A stretch of 64,000 bases of DNA from Rhodospirillum sp. GTDB lineage: Bacteria; Pseudomonadota; Alphaproteobacteria; Dongiales; Dongiaceae. The stretch's first letter is position 1. Each line of letters opens with the position of its first letter. Location of the stretch: positions 50,943-114,942 of the forward strand of contig PNKY01000014.1 of NCBI GenBank assembly GCA_013822765.1, read 5' to 3'. This document shows positions 26,031 through 35,011 of the stretch, piece after piece. A program made the translations under genes and the position numbers. The notes under the pieces were generated by a model. It did not search any database. It was not told the DNA's origin and saw nothing but the letters and a program-made list of their open reading frames with translations.

Positions 26031-27054
26031 TTTCTGGGATAGCCCGGTCGGCATCACGGCCATCATCCTGATCCAGATCGTGGCGATCGTGTTGCCGCTG
26101 CTGCTGGCGGTCGCCTATCTCACCTATGCCGAGCGCAAGGTGATGGCGGCGATGCAGATGCGCCGCGGCCCGAACGTGGTGGGCCCCTGGGGGCTGCTGC
26201 AGCCGATCGCCGACGGCCTCAAGCTGATGTTCAAGGAGACCATCATTCCTTCGGGCGCCAGCCGCATTCCGTTCCTGATCGCGCCGATGATCACCTTTAC
26301 GCTGAGCCTGATCGCCTGGGCGGCGATCCCGTTCGGCGACGGCGTCGTGGTCGCCGATCTCAATGTCGGCATCCTCTACCTGTTCGCGATCTCGTCGCTC
26401 GGCGTCTATGGCGTGGTGGTGGCGGGCTGGGCCTCCAACTCCAAGTATCCGTTCCTCGGCGCGCTGCGCTCGGCCGCGCAGATGGTGAGCTACGAAGTCT
26501 CCATCGGCTTCGTGCTGGTGACCGTGCTGTTGTGCGTCGGGTCGCTCAACCTCTCCGATATCGTGCGCGCGCAGGCGAAGATCTGGTTCATCATCCCCTT
26601 GCTGCCGATGGCGGCAATCTTCTTCATCTCGGCGCTGGCGGAGACCAATCGCCCGCCGTTCGATCTGCCGGAAGCGGAATCGGAGCTGGTGGCCGGCTAC
26701 TTCTCCGAATATTCGGCGATGACCTTTGCCCTGTTCTTCCTCGGCGAATACGCCAACATCTGGCTGATGAGCGCGATGACGTCGATCCTGTTCCTCGGCG
26801 GCTGGCTGCCGATCTTCGGCTGGGAGCCGTTCGAGGCGGGGAGCTGGCTGCAGATCGCGTGGCACGGCGCCTGGTTCGCGGCGAAAGTCTTCTTTGTTGC
26901 GTTCTGCTTCCTGTGGGTGCGCGCGACCTTCCCGCGCTACCGCTACGACCAGCTCATGCGCCTCGGCTGGAAGGTGTTTTTGCCGTTCTCGCTCGGCTTC
27001 GTCGTGCTGACGGCGGGCGTGTTGGTGTTCTTCGACTTGCTGCCGAATAAGTGA
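26023..27054 (+). CDS. nuoH: NADH-quinone oxidoreductase subunit H
   Basis: A 343-aa membrane subunit (ND1 type) with about eight to nine hydrophobic segments, which joins the peripheral arm to the membrane arm and forms part of the quinone channel. The family signatures are YAERKVMAAMQMRRGPNVVG with GPWGLLQPIADGLKL, and the AETNRPPFDLPEAESELVAGY loop. It overlaps nuoG by eight bases and precedes nuoI by nine bases. Confidence 0.98.
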   Translation: MASFWDSPVGITAIILIQIVAIVLPLLLAVAYLTYAERKVMAAMQMRRGPNVVGPWGLLQPIADGLKLMFKETIIPSGASRIPFLIAPMITFTLSLIAWAAIPFGDGVVVADLNVGILYLFAISSLGVYGVVVAGWASNSKYPFLGALRSAAQMVSYEVSIGFVLVTVLLCVGSLNLSDIVRAQAKIWFIIPLLPMAAIFFISALAETNRPPFDLPEAESELVAGYFSEYSAMTFALFFLGEYANIWLMSAMTSILFLGGWLPIFGWEPFEAGSWLQIAWHGAWFAAKVFFVAFCFLWVRATFPRYRYDQLMRLGWKVFLPFSLGFVVLTAGVLVFFDLLPNK

Positions 27055-27063
27055 GGGAGCGTC

Positions 27064-27552
27064 ATGACCGTCCTCAATCGCACGGCTAAGAGCTTCCTGC
27101 TCCAGGAGCTGTTGAGCGGCATGTGGCTGACGCTCAAGTATGTCTTCAGGCCGAAGGTGACCATCAACTATCCCTATGAGAAGGGTCCGCTGTCGCCGCG
27201 CTTCCGCGGCGAGCATGCGCTGCGCCGCTATCCGAACGGCGAAGAGCGCTGCATCGCCTGCAAGCTGTGCGAGGCGGTGTGCCCGGCGCTCGCCATCACC
27301 ATCGAGGCGGAGCCGCGCGAGGATGGCAGCCGGCGCACCACGCGCTACGACATTGACATGACCAAGTGCATTTATTGCGGCCTGTGCCAGGAGGCCTGCC
27401 CGGTGGATGCGATCGTCGAGGGACCGAACTTCGAGTTCGCGACCGAGACGCGCGAAGAGCTGTTCTACAACAAGGACAAACTGCTGGCGAACGGCGACCG
27501 CTGGGAAGCGGAAATCGCCGAGAACCTGCGGTTGGACGCGCCGTACCGCTGA
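27064..27552 (+). CDS. nuoI: NADH-quinone oxidoreductase subunit I
   Basis: A 162-aa TYKY-type subunit with two [4Fe-4S] clusters, N6a and N6b. The two ferredoxin motifs are Cys63-66-69-73 (CIACKLCEAVCP) and Cys102-105-108-112 (CIYCGLCQEACP). An N-terminal amphipathic helix precedes them. The operon spacing is nine bases from nuoH and 26 bases to nuoJ. Confidence 0.98.
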   Translation: MTVLNRTAKSFLLQELLSGMWLTLKYVFRPKVTINYPYEKGPLSPRFRGEHALRRYPNGEERCIACKLCEAVCPALAITIEAEPREDGSRRTTRYDIDMTKCIYCGLCQEACPVDAIVEGPNFEFATETREELFYNKDKLLANGDRWEAEIAENLRLDAPYR

Positions 27553-27578
27553 GGCGGTGAGGCGTTGAGGGGAACGGG

Positions 27579-28184
27579 ATGATCGTTCAGGCACTCTCCT
27601 TCTATGTGTTCGCCGCCGTCGCTGTGGTCAGCGGTGTGCTGGTGGTCGCGAACCGCAACCCGGTCTATTCGGTGCTGTTCCTGATCTTGACCTTCTTCAA
27701 CGCGGCTGGCCTGTTCGTGCTGCTGGGCGCCGAGTTCCTGGCCATGATGTTGGTCGTGGTCTATGTCGGCGCGGTCGCGGTGCTGTTCCTGTTCGTCGTC
27801 ATGATGCTTGACATCAATTTCACCGAATTGCGGCAGGGCGTCGCGCGCTATGCCTGGATCGGCGCTGTCGTTGGCCTCGTCCTGGTGGCGGAGATCATCT
27901 TCGTAGTGTCGAGCGGCGCGATGAGCCCGGCGGCCAATGCCCTCGCCGGATCGCCGACGCCGGCAGGCGTCAGCAACACCGAGGCGTTGGGCAACATCCT
28001 TTACACCGACTACTTCTATCTGTTCCAGGCGGCCGGCATGGTGCTGCTGATCGCCATGATCGGCGCGATCGTGCTAACCCACCGCGAGCGCGAGGGCGTG
28101 AAGCGCCAGCGCATCTCGACCCAGCTGGCGCGCGACACGCGCACGGTCGAGATCCGCAAGGTGACGACCGGGACGGGGATCTGA
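27579..28184 (+). CDS. nuoJ: NADH-quinone oxidoreductase subunit J
   Basis: A 201-aa membrane subunit (ND6 type) with five hydrophobic segments. The conserved third helix GAEFLAMMLVVVYVGAVAVL carries the pi-bulge region that couples quinone chemistry to proton pumping. The C-terminal cytoplasmic tail is basic. It is followed by nuoK after three bases. Confidence 0.97.
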   Translation: MIVQALSFYVFAAVAVVSGVLVVANRNPVYSVLFLILTFFNAAGLFVLLGAEFLAMMLVVVYVGAVAVLFLFVVMMLDINFTELRQGVARYAWIGAVVGLVLVAEIIFVVSSGAMSPAANALAGSPTPAGVSNTEALGNILYTDYFYLFQAAGMVLLIAMIGAIVLTHREREGVKRQRISTQLARDTRTVEIRKVTTGTGI

Positions 28185-28187
28185 GCC

Positions 28188-28499
28188 ATGTGGGAAATCA
28201 CCCTGACGCACTACCTGACCGTCGCCGCGATCCTGTTCACGATCGGCGTGTTCGGCATCTTCCTCAATCGCAAGAACGTCATCATCATCCTGATGTCGGT
28301 CGAGCTGATCCTGCTCTCGGTCAACATCAACCTGGTGGCGTTCTCCAGCTTCCTGGGCGACATGGTGGGGCAGGTGTTCGCCATGTTCGTCCTCACCGTC
28401 GCCGCGGCGGAGGCGGCGATCGGCCTTGCCATTCTGGTGGTCTATTTCCGCAATCGCGGCTCCATCGCCGTCGAAGACCTTAATGTGATGAGGGGCTAG
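28188..28499 (+). CDS. nuoK: NADH-quinone oxidoreductase subunit K
   Basis: A 103-aa membrane subunit (ND4L type) with three hydrophobic helices. The conserved membrane glutamates are in MSVELILLSVNINLVAF (helix 2) and in AAAEAAIGLAILV (helix 3). The product length is exactly typical. It lies three bases from nuoJ and three from nuoL. Confidence 0.98.
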   Translation: MWEITLTHYLTVAAILFTIGVFGIFLNRKNVIIILMSVELILLSVNINLVAFSSFLGDMVGQVFAMFVLTVAAAEAAIGLAILVVYFRNRGSIAVEDLNVMRG

Positions 28500-28502
28500 G
28501 GG

Positions 28503-30431
28503 ATGGACGTCGCAATCGTCACACTGCCGTTGCTGGGCGCGCTGATCGCGGGCCTCGGCAATCGCCGCCTCGGCGACCGCGGCGCGATGTGGATCACCAG
28601 CGGCCTGATGCTAGTCTCGTTCGTGCTCTCCTGGATCGTGTTCTTGAAATACGACGGCACGCCGCGCACGACCGAACTCTTCACCTGGTTCGCCAGCGGC
28701 GCGTTCGAGGCGAAGTGGGCGGTCAAGGTCGATCAGCTCTCCGCCGTCATGCTGGTGGTGGTGACCACCGTGTCGTCGATGGTGCATGTCTATTCCATCG
28801 GCTATATGGGCCACGACCATTCCAAGCCGCGCTTCTTTGCGTACCTCAGCCTGTTCACCTTCTGCATGCTGATGCTGGTGACGGCCGACAACTTCATCCA
28901 GATGTTCTTCGGCTGGGAGGGCGTCGGCCTCTGCTCCTACCTGCTGATCGGTTTCTGGTTCCATAAGCCGAGCGCCAACGCCGCCGCGATCAAGGCGTTC
29001 ATCGTCAACCGCATCGGCGATTTCGGTTTCGCCCTCGGCATCATGGGCGTGTTCTTCATCTTCGGCACGGTAGGATTCGATGCGGTGTTCGCCGCCACGC
29101 CGGGCAAGGTCGGACAGACATTCCACTTCCTGAGTTGGGATGTCGACATCCTGACCACGCTCTGCCTGCTGCTGTTCATCGGCGCGATGGGAAAATCGGC
29201 GCAGCTCGGCCTGCACACCTGGTTGCCGGACGCGATGGAAGGCCCGACCCCGGTCTCCGCGCTGATCCACGCCGCGACCATGGTGACCGCCGGCGTGTTC
29301 ATGGTGTGCCGCCTGTCGCCGATGTTCGAGTATGCACCGGACGCCAAGATGGTGGTGGCGATCGTCGGCGCCGCCACCGCGTTCTTCGCCGCCACCGTCG
29401 GCCTGGTGCAGAACGACATCAAGCGCGTCATTGCCTATTCGACCTGCAGCCAGCTCGGCTACATGTTCTTCGCCGCCGGTGTCGGCGCCTATGGCGCGGC
29501 CATGTTCCACCTCTTCACCCACGCCTTCTTCAAGGCGCTGCTGTTCCTGTGCGCCGGCTCGGTCATCCATGCGATGTCGGACGAACAGGACATGCGCAAG
29601 ATGGGCGGCATCTGGAAGCTGATCCCCTGGACCTATGCCCTGATGTGGATCGGCAGCCTGGCGCTCGGCGGCATTCCGTTCTTCGCCGGCTACTACTCCA
29701 AGGACATCATCCTCGAATCCGCCTTTGCTGCGCACACCGGCGCGGGCACGTTCGCGTTCTGGCTGGGAGTCGGCGCGGCGATGATGACGGCGTTCTATTC
29801 CTGGCGCCTGCTGGTCATGACCTTCCACGGCGAGACGCGCGCCGATCACGAGACCTATCACCACGTGCACGAGAGCCCGTGGGTGATGCTGGTGCCGCTG
29901 ATCGTGCTGGCGGTCGGCGCCGTATTCGCCGGCTGGCTCTACTACGACGCCTTCGTGGGCGAGCACATGGAAGCGTTCTGGGGCGCCTCCATCCTGTTCG
30001 CCGAGGGCAACGAGGTGCCGCACCACGCGCACGAGGTGCCGCTGTGGGTGAAGCTGGCGCCGCTGGTGGTCGGCATCGCCGGCATCGCGCTCGCCTACGT
30101 GTTCTACATGTTCAAGACCGACATCCCCGGCAAGCTGGCCGGCGCGATGGGCGGGCTGTACCGCTTCCTGCTCAACAAGTGGTATTTCGACGAGCTGTTC
30201 GAGGCGACTCTGGTCGAGCCGGCGAAGAAGCTCGGCTTCGGCCTGTGGAAGGGCGGCGACGGCAAGATCATCGACGGGCTCGGCCCCGATGGCATCGCCA
30301 GCGTCTCGCAGGACGTCGCCAGGCAGGCGACCAGGCTGCAGTCCGGCTACGTCTATCACTACGCCTTCGCGATGCTGATCGGCGTCGTCATCCTGATAAC
30401 CTGGTACATGTTCGGCAGCGGTTGGTGGTGA
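28503..30431 (+). CDS. nuoL: NADH-quinone oxidoreductase subunit L
   Basis: A 642-aa antiporter-like membrane subunit (ND5 type), the distal proton channel, with more than a dozen hydrophobic segments and a C-terminal lateral helix region. Key elements are FFGWEGVGLCSYLLIGFW with the conserved Glu, the QLGLHTWLPDAMEGPTPVSA loop with the first channel Lys region upstream, and HAFFKALLFLCAGSV with the channel Lys. The length is normal. Confidence 0.97.
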   Translation: MDVAIVTLPLLGALIAGLGNRRLGDRGAMWITSGLMLVSFVLSWIVFLKYDGTPRTTELFTWFASGAFEAKWAVKVDQLSAVMLVVVTTVSSMVHVYSIGYMGHDHSKPRFFAYLSLFTFCMLMLVTADNFIQMFFGWEGVGLCSYLLIGFWFHKPSANAAAIKAFIVNRIGDFGFALGIMGVFFIFGTVGFDAVFAATPGKVGQTFHFLSWDVDILTTLCLLLFIGAMGKSAQLGLHTWLPDAMEGPTPVSALIHAATMVTAGVFMVCRLSPMFEYAPDAKMVVAIVGAATAFFAATVGLVQNDIKRVIAYSTCSQLGYMFFAAGVGAYGAAMFHLFTHAFFKALLFLCAGSVIHAMSDEQDMRKMGGIWKLIPWTYALMWIGSLALGGIPFFAGYYSKDIILESAFAAHTGAGTFAFWLGVGAAMMTAFYSWRLLVMTFHGETRADHETYHHVHESPWVMLVPLIVLAVGAVFAGWLYYDAFVGEHMEAFWGASILFAEGNEVPHHAHEVPLWVKLAPLVVGIAGIALAYVFYMFKTDIPGKLAGAMGGLYRFLLNKWYFDELFEATLVEPAKKLGFGLWKGGDGKIIDGLGPDGIASVSQDVARQATRLQSGYVYHYAFAMLIGVVILITWYMFGSGWW

Positions 30432-30438
30432 GATCGTC

Positions 30439-32058
30439 GTGTCCAATATTCCTCATCTCCTGACGATCATCACCTTCCTGCCGCTGGTGGGCGCCGCCTT
30501 CATCGCCGGCATCCGCGGCGAGGAGCAGCATGTCTCGCGCAACGCCCGCTGGGTGGCGCTGTGGACCTCGGGCGCGGTGTTCCTGCTGTCGCTGCTACTG
30601 TGGTTCGGCTTCGACCGCTCCAACCCCGGTTTCCAGTTCGAGGAGCGCGCGGACTGGATCCCAGCGCTCAACATCGCCTACCGCATGGGCGTCGATGGCA
30701 TCTCGATGCCGTTCGTGCTGCTCTCCACCCTGCTGACGCCGATCTGCGTACTGGCGAGCTGGGAAGCGATCGAGACCCGGGTCAAGGAATACATGATCTC
30801 GTTCCTGGTGCTGGAGACCTTCATGGTCGGCACCTTCTGCGCGCTCGATTTCGTCGCCTTCTACGTGTTCTTCGAAGGCGTGCTGATCCCGATGTTCATC
30901 ATCATCGGCGTCTGGGGCGGACCGCGCCGGGTCTATTCGGCGTTCAAGTTCTTCCTGTTCACGCTGCTCGGCTCGGTGCTGATGCTGGTCGCCATCCTGA
31001 CCATGTACGACCAGGCCGGCACCACCGACATCCCGACCCTGATGACCACCAAGTTCGACCCGGGCGTGCAGATCTGGCTGTGGCTGGCGCTGTTCGCCTC
31101 CTTTGCTGTCAAGGTCCCGATGTGGCCGGTCCACACCTGGCTGCCGGATGCGCACGTCGAGGCGCCGACCGCGGGCTCGGTGATCCTGGCCGGCGTGCTG
31201 CTGAAGATGGGCGGCTACGGCTTCCTGCGCTTCTCGATCCCGATGCTGCCGGATGCCTCGACCACCCTGGCGCCGCTGGTGTTCGGGCTCAGCATCGTCG
31301 CGGTCATCTACACCTCGCTGGTCGCGCTGGCGCAGACCGACATGAAGAAGCTGATCGCCTATTCGTCGGTCGCCCACATGGGCTTCGTCACTGCCGGCAC
31401 CTTCGCCCTCAATCGGCAGGGCGTCGAGGGCGCGATGATCCAGATGCTGAGCCACGGCATCGTATCCGGCGCGCTGTTCCTGTGCGTCGGCGTGGTCTAT
31501 GACCGCCTGCACAGCCGCGACATCGCGCGCTACGGCGGCCTGGTCAACAACATGCCGCGCTACGCCTTCGCCTTCATGATCTTCACCATGGCCTCGGTCG
31601 GCCTGCCCGGTACCAGCGGCTTCATCGGCGAGTTCCTGGTGATGGTGGGCGTGTTCAAGACCAGCACCTGGGTGGCGTTCTTCATCACCACCGGCATCAT
31701 CCTCGGCGCCGCCTACATGCTGTGGCTCTATCGCCGTGTCGTGTTCGGCAAGCTGGAGAAGGACGACGTGAAGGCGATGCTCGACCTGTCGCCGCGCGAG
31801 ATCGCGATCTTCGTGCCGCTGATCCTGATCGTGCTGTGGATGGGCATCTATCCGTCCAGCTTCACCGCGGTGACCGGCCCGACCATCGACCAGCTGATCT
31901 CCAACTACGAGGTGGCGGTCGGACCCGCTCAGCCGGGCGGCATCATTGCGCCGGCCGAGGCTGCCCCGGTTGAACCGGCGACCACTGAACCCGCGACCAC
32001 CGAACCGGCAACAGCCGAACCCGTTCCCGCGGCGCCGGCGGAGGGGCAATCACAATGA
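30439..32058 (+). CDS. nuoM: NADH-quinone oxidoreductase subunit M, with Ala/Pro/Glu/Thr-rich tail
   Basis: A 539-aa antiporter-like subunit (ND4 type). Landmarks are the conserved Glu in FFEGVLIPMFIIIGVWGG, the PVHTWLPDAHVEAPTAGSVILAG segment (read without gap) and the channel Lys in VLLKMGGYGF. The start is GTG at 30439. After the last helix the protein carries an unusual tail of about 50 residues with repeated EPATTEPATTEPATAEP units, encoded by short degenerate direct repeats at 31969-32031. Such a tail is not part of the complex I fold. The stop overlaps nuoN by four bases. Confidence 0.96.
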   Translation: MSNIPHLLTIITFLPLVGAAFIAGIRGEEQHVSRNARWVALWTSGAVFLLSLLLWFGFDRSNPGFQFEERADWIPALNIAYRMGVDGISMPFVLLSTLLTPICVLASWEAIETRVKEYMISFLVLETFMVGTFCALDFVAFYVFFEGVLIPMFIIIGVWGGPRRVYSAFKFFLFTLLGSVLMLVAILTMYDQAGTTDIPTLMTTKFDPGVQIWLWLALFASFAVKVPMWPVHTWLPDAHVEAPTAGSVILAGVLLKMGGYGFLRFSIPMLPDASTTLAPLVFGLSIVAVIYTSLVALAQTDMKKLIAYSSVAHMGFVTAGTFALNRQGVEGAMIQMLSHGIVSGALFLCVGVVYDRLHSRDIARYGGLVNNMPRYAFAFMIFTMASVGLPGTSGFIGEFLVMVGVFKTSTWVAFFITTGIILGAAYMLWLYRRVVFGKLEKDDVKAMLDLSPREIAIFVPLILIVLWMGIYPSSFTAVTGPTIDQLISNYEVAVGPAQPGGIIAPAEAAPVEPATTEPATTEPATAEPVPAAPAEGQSQ

Positions 32059-33500
32059 TCGATCTCAACCTCCACGCCGCATTGCCGGAAATCTGGATCG
32101 CGGTCTCCGCCATGGTCCTGCTGCTGATCGGCGCCTATGCCGGCGACCGCGCCATGCGGCTGATCGGGCTGCTGGCCATGGCCGTGATGGTTATCGCGAT
32201 CGTGGCGATGCTGGGCATCGACGTGTCGGCGGTGCCGCAGCTCGCCTTCGGCGGCCATTTCATCGTCGACAAGTTCGGCGTGTTCGCCAAGGTGCTGGCG
32301 CTGATCGCCTCCATCGCCTCGATCTGGATGTCGTTCTCCTATGCAGAGCGCGAGGGCATGGCGCGGTTCGAGCTCCCGCTGCTGATGCTGCTCGCCACCC
32401 TCGGCATGATGTTGATGGTCTCGGCCAACGACCTCATCTCGCTCTATGTCGGGCTGGAGCTGCAGAGCCTCGCGCTCTATGTCACCGCGGCGATCCGGCG
32501 CGACACCTTGAAGTCGACCGAGGCGGGCCTCAAGTATTTCGTTCTCGGCGCGCTGTCGTCGGGCATGCTGCTCTACGGCGCCTCGATGATCTATGGCTTC
32601 GTCGGGACCGTTAGCTTCGCCGGGCTGTCGACAGCGCTGAGCGGCGCGACGCCGCCGTCCCTCGGCCTCATCGTCGGCCTGGTGTTCCTGTGCGCGGGCC
32701 TCGCCTTCAAGATCTCGGCGGTGCCGTTCCACATGTGGACGCCGGACGTCTATGAAGGGGCGCCGACGCCGATCACCGCCTTCTTCGCGGCCGCGCCGAA
32801 AGTCGCCGCCATCGCGCTGTTCACCCGCGTGCTGGTCGATGCGTTCGGTGGCCTGACCCCGCAATGGCAGCAGATCATCTTCGCGATCTCGGTCGGGTCC
32901 ATGATCCTCGGCGCCTTCGCGGCGATGGGGCAGCGCAACATCAAGCGCCTGATGGCCTATAGCTCGATCGGCAACATCGGCTATGCGCTGGTTGGCCTTG
33001 CCGCCGGCACGCCGCAGGGCGTCAGCGGCCTGTTGTTCTACATGGCGACCTATGTGCCGATGACCCTCGGCTCCTTCGCCGTCATCCTGGCGATGCGCCA
33101 GAAGGGCCAGATGGTGGAGGAAATTTCCGATCTATCCGGCCTCGCCAAGAGCCAGCCATGGCTGGCCCACATCTTCGCCGCCATCCTGTTCTCGATGGCC
33201 GGCATCCCGCCGCTGGTCGGCTTCTTCGGCAAGTGGATGGTGTTCGCCGCCGCGGTCGACCAAGGCCTGTTCGTGCTGGCGGTGATCGGCGTCGTCACCA
33301 GCGTGGTCTCGGCCTTCTACTACGTCCGGGTCATCAAGGTGATGTATTTCGACGAAGCGGTCGGCAGCTTCGACCGGGTCGATGGCTCGCTGAAGATCGT
33401 GCTCGCCGGTTCGCTGGCGGTGGTGGTGGTCGGCATCCTGTTCATCAATCCGATCCAGAGCCGCGCCATCGCCGCGGCCGCCTCGCTCTTCCCGGGATGA
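32055..33500 (+). CDS. nuoN: NADH-quinone oxidoreductase subunit N
   Basis: A 481-aa antiporter-like subunit (ND2 type), the last gene of the complex I operon. The conserved Glu-containing segment is LISLYVGLELQSLALYVTAA, followed by the first channel Lys in STEAGLKYFVLGALSSGMLLYG and the loop FKISAVPFHMWTPDVYEGAPTP. It has about fourteen hydrophobic segments. Its stop codon overlaps the birA start (ATGA), so the birA-coaX-rnj genes are read on the same message. Confidence 0.97.
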   Translation: MIDLNLHAALPEIWIAVSAMVLLLIGAYAGDRAMRLIGLLAMAVMVIAIVAMLGIDVSAVPQLAFGGHFIVDKFGVFAKVLALIASIASIWMSFSYAEREGMARFELPLLMLLATLGMMLMVSANDLISLYVGLELQSLALYVTAAIRRDTLKSTEAGLKYFVLGALSSGMLLYGASMIYGFVGTVSFAGLSTALSGATPPSLGLIVGLVFLCAGLAFKISAVPFHMWTPDVYEGAPTPITAFFAAAPKVAAIALFTRVLVDAFGGLTPQWQQIIFAISVGSMILGAFAAMGQRNIKRLMAYSSIGNIGYALVGLAAGTPQGVSGLLFYMATYVPMTLGSFAVILAMRQKGQMVEEISDLSGLAKSQPWLAHIFAAILFSMAGIPPLVGFFGKWMVFAAAVDQGLFVLAVIGVVTSVVSAFYYVRVIKVMYFDEAVGSFDRVDGSLKIVLAGSLAVVVVGILFINPIQSRAIAAAASLFPG

Positions 33501-34231
33501 GCGTCAGCTTCCGGATCGAACAGGTCGCGGAGATCGACAGCACCAACAAAGCCTGCAGCCTGCGCGCGCTGGCGGGGGAGGCGGCAGGTTTTGTGTTCCG
33601 GGCCGACCGCCAAACCGCCGGCCGTGGGCGCCGTGGGCGCAACTGGAGCTCGCCCCAGGGCAATCTCTACACATCGATCCTCTTGCGGCCGCAACGCCCG
33701 GCGTCGGAAGCGGCTGCTCTGGGCTTCGCCGCGGTCATGGCCATCGGCGACGTCGCCGAAGCGCTGCTGCCGCCCGGCGCGCGGGTCCAGCACAAGTGGC
33801 CCAACGACCTGCTGATCGACGGGCGCAAGGCCAGCGGCATCCTGCTGGAAGCGCAACCCGGCTTCGTGGTGCTCGGGATCGGCGTCAACATCGCGAGCCA
33901 CCCGGCGTATACGCCGTATCCCGCCACCGACCTGGGCGCCGCGGGCGCCGCACCGATCGCGCCGCAAGCGCTGCTGGAACGGCTATTGGCGGCCTTTGCG
34001 CCGCTCTACGAGAGCTGGGAGCGGGCAGGTTTCGCGTCACTGCTGCCGGCCTGGCGCCAGCGCGCGGCGGGTCTCGGCGAGGCCATCGAGGTTCGGCTGG
34101 AGCGCGAGACGCTGGCCGGAACGTTCCTCGACCTGGAGCCTGACGGGACCTTGCGCCTTGGCCTATCCGATGGAACGGAGCGGCGCATTGCCGCCGGCGA
34201 TGTATACTTGCCCGCAATGACCAGGGGCTGA
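33497..34231 (+). CDS. birA: Biotin--[acetyl-CoA-carboxylase] ligase
   Basis: A 244-aa group I biotin protein ligase without the N-terminal DNA-binding domain, so it is an enzyme only. It activates biotin to biotinyl-AMP and attaches it to the carboxyl carrier protein. The active-site loop is GRGRRGRNWSSPQGNLYTS, and the biotin-binding strand is HKWPNDLLIDGRKASGILLE. The C-terminal SH3-like domain covers about 190-240. The start ATG overlaps the nuoN stop by four bases. It precedes coaX by three bases, as in many alphaproteobacteria. Confidence 0.94.
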   Translation: MSVSFRIEQVAEIDSTNKACSLRALAGEAAGFVFRADRQTAGRGRRGRNWSSPQGNLYTSILLRPQRPASEAAALGFAAVMAIGDVAEALLPPGARVQHKWPNDLLIDGRKASGILLEAQPGFVVLGIGVNIASHPAYTPYPATDLGAAGAAPIAPQALLERLLAAFAPLYESWERAGFASLLPAWRQRAAGLGEAIEVRLERETLAGTFLDLEPDGTLRLGLSDGTERRIAAGDVYLPAMTRG

Positions 34232-34234
34232 GCC

Positions 34235-35011
34235 ATGCTGCTGACGATCAACGCCAACAACACCAACGTGAAGTTCGCCGCCTGCGAGGGCGACCGCATG
34301 GTCGGCGACTGGCGGCTGAAGACCGACCCGGGGCGGACGGCGGATCAGTATGTCGTGTGGCTGCATCAACTGATGCAGATGTCGGGCATGTCATTGGCCC
34401 AGATCGACGGCGCGATCATTGCAACGGTTGTGCCGCAAAGCCTGTTTCACCTGAACATGCTGTGCGAGAAACACCTCAAGACCAAGCCCCTGGTGGTCGG
34501 CGACCCGGCCGTCAAGCTCGGCATCGAGGTCCTGATGGACATGTCGCCCCAGGATGTCGGCGCGGATCGCCTGGCGAACGCCGTGGGCGGCCACGTCAAA
34601 TACCAGAAGCCACTGGTGGTGGTGGATTTCGGCACCGCGACCACCTTCGACGTGGTCGACGGCGCCGGCAACTATGTCGGCGGCGCGATCTCTCCCGGCA
34701 TCAACCTCAGCCTCGAGGCGTTGCACAGCATGACCGCCAAGCTGCCGCGCATCGCGGTCGAGCGGCCGGCCAGGGCGATCGGCAAAGACACGCTGACGGC
34801 CATGCAATCCGGCATCTATTTCGGCTATGTCGGCCTGGTCGAAGGCATCGTCACGCGCATCCAGGCGGAGTTCGGCGGGCCGCTCGAGGTCGTCGCGACC
34901 GGCGGCCTCGCGCCGCTGTTCCATGGCGGCACGCCGCTGCTGCAGCACCTCGACCAGGAGATCACCACTCGCGGCCTGATCGAGATCTATCGCCGGAACC
35001 GCGCTGGATGA
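34235..35011 (+). CDS. coaX: Type III pantothenate kinase CoaX, with altered N-terminal phosphate motif
   Basis: A 258-aa ASKHA-fold kinase that phosphorylates pantothenate, the first step of coenzyme A synthesis. The second phosphate motif (VVVDFGTATTFDVVDGAGNYVGG, read without the first residues) and GGAISPGINLSLEAL are typical. The first motif, usually D-x-G-N-T near residue 6, reads Asn6-Ala-Asn8-Asn9-Thr10. The Asp at that place is catalytic in studied CoaX enzymes. Whether this Asn variant is common in close relatives is not known to me. Its stop overlaps the RNase J start (ATGA). Confidence 0.9.
   Translation: MLLTINANNTNVKFAACEGDRMVGDWRLKTDPGRTADQYVVWLHQLMQMSGMSLAQIDGAIIATVVPQSLFHLNMLCEKHLKTKPLVVGDPAVKLGIEVLMDMSPQDVGADRLANAVGGHVKYQKPLVVVDFGTATTFDVVDGAGNYVGGAISPGINLSLEALHSMTAKLPRIAVERPARAIGKDTLTAMQSGIYFGYVGLVEGIVTRIQAEFGGPLEVVATGGLAPLFHGGTPLLQHLDQEITTRGLIEIYRRNRAG

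Noticed and set aside
31969..32031. Short repeats in nuoM read as a CRISPR-like or mobile repeat
   Set aside because: They are in frame, encode a simple EPATT tail and lack spacers or terminal repeats.
34357..35007. Fusion of a CoaX-region frame with RNase J (frame open from 34357)
   Set aside because: The upstream part is an out-of-frame shadow of coaX; RNase J homology starts at the ATG at 35008.
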